This document shows positions 61,635-64,000 of a stretch of DNA of 64,000 bases, piece after piece; position 1 is the first letter of the stretch, and each line of letters begins with the position of its first letter. The DNA is taken from NCBI GenBank assembly GCA_021464245.1, contig JADCRB010000021.1, positions 1 through 64,000 on the forward strand. Direction: 5' to 3'. Made by a program: the position numbers and the translations under genes. Below the pieces are notes generated by a model. That model did no database searches. It saw only the letters and a list, made by a program, of their open reading frames with translations, and was not told the origin of the DNA. The DNA comes from Carallia brachiata (Eukaryota > Streptophyta > Magnoliopsida > Malpighiales > Rhizophoraceae).

Positions 61635-62499
61635 TGTAAACATTAAAAAAAAAAAAAAAAAAAAGAGAAGAAGAAAAAAAAAAAAAGAAAAAAAAAAAAA
61701 AAAAAAGTCAATAGTCGACTTATTCCTTTCGCATGTGTGCTTTCACACGGAAAAGTCGACTTATCCTTTCTCACGCATGCTTCACACGGAAAGTCGAGTC
61801 GACTTATGCCTTTCACACCGTGCTTTCACACGAGAGGGGAAACCCTATAAATAGGCCCATGCCCCTCAGTTCAAAAGATTCAGCAAATCTGTAAACAGAA
61901 AAATCCAGAGAATTTGAGAGAAAAAGAAAATTTTGAAAATCTCTCAAGAAAATTTCTCCTTTTCTTACGTGCTTTACTCTGCAGTATACTCTCCTAACTC
62001 CTTTTAGAGATATTTCAGGGGTAAGCCCAAAAAATTTGCTGTTTCCATTTCTAAAGTTATTTTTAGGTTTATATTCTTGGATCGTTCTAGATCTGAATTT
62101 CTGAGAATAGATTTAAAAATCAAATTACTACAAATCCGGCTGGGATTAAGCCTCATACGGCCCTCAGCAAAATCCAGGCAGCTCATCCGAGAACAAGTCT
62201 CTTCGACCCTCGGTGAAATTAAGCCAGATCGGCTCAGATCAGGTCTCTGCGGTTCTTAACCGTAGTCAAAACGTCCAAATCAGATCCGGTTTCAGTCTAC
62301 CCAGTTCAAGAAAACAGTGGAAATTATTTCTGTCAGGATCAAGCTCGTGCAGCCCTTGACGGAGTCAAAAAAGGAACACTAATCGGAGGATCTACGGAGA
62401 TCGACCCCACGTAAATTTTCTTTTATTTACAATTTTATTTGTAATTTATTTTGTATTTTCGAGTTTAATTGTTTTAGACTCGAAATTTACGCCTTTACA
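61635..62499 (+). repeat. 5' LTR of element C
   Basis: It starts TGTAAACATT with long A-runs and ends TTTACA before the PBS. It matches both LTRs of element A, including the TTACGTG, TTTACTCTGCAGTATACTCT and AACCGTAGT blocks, so it belongs to the same family. TATAAATA is at 61846-61853. Upstream are three tandem ~42-bp units where element A has one. Confidence 0.85.
61713..61838 (+). promoter_or_regulatory. Triplicated promoter unit in the element C LTR
   Basis: Three units starting AGTCGACTTAT at 61713, 61754 and 61797 each contain CCTTTC and TTCACACG words, directly upstream of the TATA box. This looks like an amplified enhancer-type repeat in the U3 region. Confidence 0.7.
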
Positions 62500-62505
62500 A
62501 ATTTT

Positions 62506-62523
62506 TGGCACGCTCGGTGGGAC
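62506..62523 (+). promoter_or_regulatory. Primer-binding site of element C
   Basis: TGGCACGCTCGGTGGGAC lies seven bases past the LTR end and matches the element A site at 16 of 18 positions. Confidence 0.75.
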
Positions 62524-62549
62524 AACTTCACCTCCCATCTCTGTTCCTT

Positions 62550-62750
62550 AAAAAAAAAAAAAAAAAAGGTAAAAGAAAAGAGCCGAGAAAAAAGAAAAAA
62601 AAAAAGAAAAAAAAAAGAAAAAGAAAAGAGCCGAAGAAAAGGAAAAAAAAAAGAAAAAGAAAAAAAAAGAAAAAGAGAAAAGACAAAATAGAGAAAAAGA
62701 CGAAAAAGGTAAAAAATAAAAAAAAAAAAAGTGAAAAAAAAAAAAATTTA
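62550..62750 (+). repeat. Purine-only leader of element C
   Basis: About 200 bases of A with interspersed G, containing AAAAGAGCCGA words shared with element A at the same position. It gives only Lys/Arg- or Phe-rich chance frames. Confidence 0.8.
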
Positions 62751-62823
62751 ACAAGGTGTTCAGCACATTAAATGGCACCGAAAAGGAGTACAACTGCTGC
62801 CACAAAAAAAAGCAACGGCTCCA

Positions 62824-63555
62824 TTGCCTGCATCAACTACCCTACCTGGGTACGCAGGACCACAAACCCGCGGACGGACACAGTTTCTTGCCACTCAATT
62901 GAGTCCACAGACTCGCGCAAGAACAAAGTTCCTCGCCACCAACAAAGTTAAAATTGAGGACTTGCAGCTCACACAGCAGTTAGATTTCTCACGTGACTCT
63001 GTCACTAAACAGAGGAGTCGATCACCTACCCCTACCGAAGTTAGGGGTAGAGCATCAAATTCTGCCCAACAACAGAATCCGACCTATTCTGCACAAACAA
63101 ACACAGAGGAAGAAGAAGATCCCTCTACTCCAGTCTTCTATAGAGCATCAAATTCTGCTGAACAGCAAAATCCAACGCGTTGTGCTGAAACAAGTCAGGA
63201 AAGATCCGACGGGCCCTCTACAACAGTCTTCCGTGGAGAACCATCTACCGCTGCTGATGTCAGGCTGACCAACATCACCAGAATAGAAAAAATGTTTGCA
63301 GATTTAAACCGCGGATATTCACAGCTGATTAGCGGATATGCACAGTTGATTGAAAATATGAAGGAATTAAGACAGCAAATAGATGACGTCAACAAAGGGC
63401 TTCACCAAGCCCAACCCGCTGATGCAGTCAACCGCGAAAATCGTCCTCAATCATCTCGATTTGGGGGCACAATTTTTAGCCAATCGGACCAACAGAAGGA
63501 CGAGAGTACCGACTCAGCCACAAGCTCATTTCCAAGTGGAATGGGTCCTGTCTAG
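62824..63555 (+). CDS. gag-like frame of element C
   Basis: An open frame of 243 codons, starting in the same position as the gag relic of element A and sharing TLPGYAGPQTRGRTQFLAT-type wording with it. The middle contains two related blocks (RASNSAQQQNPT and RASNSAEQQNPT), followed by a helical C-terminal part (RIEKMFADLNRGYSQLISGY). No capsid major-homology region or zinc knuckle is visible before the TAG, so this is at most the N-terminal part of gag. In element A the ATG lies upstream (30172); the equivalent ATG here (62773) is out of frame by one base near an A8 run. Confidence 0.6.
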   Translation: MPASTTLPGYAGPQTRGRTQFLATQLSPQTRARTKFLATNKVKIEDLQLTQQLDFSRDSVTKQRSRSPTPTEVRGRASNSAQQQNPTYSAQTNTEEEEDPSTPVFYRASNSAEQQNPTRCAETSQERSDGPSTTVFRGEPSTAADVRLTNITRIEKMFADLNRGYSQLISGYAQLIENMKELRQQIDDVNKGLHQAQPADAVNRENRPQSSRFGGTIFSQSDQQKDESTDSATSSFPSGMGPV

Positions 63556-63639
63556 CTCAAAAAAAAAATGCTTCATATTTTCAGGTCAGAAATGTATTTC
63601 GACCTGACCCAATAAAGCAGGTAAATTTCGAAATTACTG

Positions 63640-63912
63640 TTATGTTAAAAAAAAAAATTCTCAAAAAAAAAAAAGAGAAAAAAAAATTCAAAAAAAAAAG
63701 AAAAATTAAAAAGCAAAAAAAAAAAGATCCCAAAAAAAAAAAAAGATTAAAAAAATACAAAAAAAAAAAGAGAAAAAAAAAAATTCTCAAAAAAAAAAAC
63801 AAAAAAGAAAAAAAAACAAAAAAAAAAGGGGCCAAAAATTCAAAAAAAGAAAAAAAAAAGGTAAAAAAAAAAAAAAAAAAAGAGAAGCACAAAAAGGCCA
63901 AAAAAAAAAAGT
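63640..63912 (+). repeat. Second A-rich low-complexity tract of element C
   Basis: Runs of A7-A19 are broken by single G, T or C bases and by TTCTCAAAA or ATTCAAAA words. Only low-complexity frames on either strand. Confidence 0.85.
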
Positions 63913-64000
63913 CTGAAGTTCTTGTGCATTGTCAGAACCCTTCATCAAAATTCAAATTTAGATTTGGGGGCAAATCTCAAATCCCGACTCAAAAGTCAAC

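Larger units (their letters stand above)
61635..64000 (+). mobile_element. LTR element C, same family, cut by window end
   Basis: LTR, PBS and purine-rich leader are followed by one gag-like frame, then another A-rich tract (63640-63910) and a PPT-like GATTTGGGGGC at 63961. No protease, reverse transcriptase or integrase is present before the window ends. It may be a gag-only non-autonomous derivative, or pol may lie beyond 64000. Confidence 0.75.

Noticed and set aside
62548..62805. Phe-rich minus-strand and Lys-rich plus-strand frames
   Set aside because: They are translations of the purine-only leader of element C; the same happens at 29978-30178 and 63581-63901.
29156..64000. Endogenous pararetrovirus instead of LTR retrotransposons
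   Set aside because: Paired LTRs, a PBS, a polypurine tract and a gypsy-type integrase are present. No movement-protein or coat-protein-like frame was seen.
1..64000. CRISPR arrays, bacterial operons, rRNA or canonical tRNA genes
   Set aside because: No regularly spaced repeats with unique spacers. Genes are intron-bearing plant genes. The only A-box/B-box pairs are SINE-like and do not form a cloverleaf that I can support.

Overview
The window is nuclear DNA from a flowering plant, almost certainly a eudicot. It is AT-rich. Its genes have plant-type introns and belong to plant families: an AT-hook PPC factor, a DUF3475/DUF668 protein, HR-like lesion-inducing proteins and an ACC-oxidase-like dioxygenase. 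The intergenic space carries Ty3/gypsy LTR elements, hairpin MITEs, tRNA-derived SINE-like units and microsatellites. I cannot name the species.

Layout. (1) 1.7-2.6 kb, minus: an AHL DNA-binding protein, intronless, with a one-base frameshift and no ATG at the expected start. (2) 8.2-10.2 kb, minus: a five-exon Bet1-type Qc-SNARE. (3) 12.9-14.8 kb, minus: an intact 639-residue DUF3475/DUF668 protein. (4) 15-24 kb: gene-poor. (5) 24.2-24.6 kb, minus: a small intronless protein that reads through only if a frame break in a TC run is bridged. (6) 28-35.2 kb: a MITE-like element, then a decayed Ty3/gypsy element with two LTRs, gag, protease and integrase relics and no reverse transcriptase. (7) 35.4-36.1 kb, plus: a peroxisomal delta3,delta2-enoyl-CoA isomerase, ECI1-like, with one frameshift. 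It starts 187 bp after the truncated 3' LTR. (8) 36.6-36.8 kb, minus: an orphan terminal-exon-like fragment. (9) 38.7-41.2 kb (minus) and 45.6-48.7 kb (plus): two HR-like lesion-inducing (DoxX-like) paralogues, head to head, with matching exon sizes. (10) 50.1-51.5 kb, plus: an intact three-exon 2-oxoglutarate/Fe(II) dioxygenase, followed at 52.0-53.5 kb by a decayed tandem relative. (11) 53.6-61.6 kb: gene-poor, with MITE- and SINE-like units. (12) 61.6-64 kb: the LTR, PBS and gag-like frame of a second, younger-looking member of the same LTR family, running off the window.

Four single-copy genes (AHL, the 24.4 kb gene, ECI1-like and the minus-strand HR-like gene) each carry one small indel in otherwise well-kept coding sequence. 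Four others are intact. Residual assembly indels are the simplest explanation, with real pseudogenisation as the alternative. No operon-like or functional cluster is visible. The genes act in chromatin, vesicle traffic, peroxisomal beta-oxidation, ER/plasma-membrane stress and specialised metabolism.
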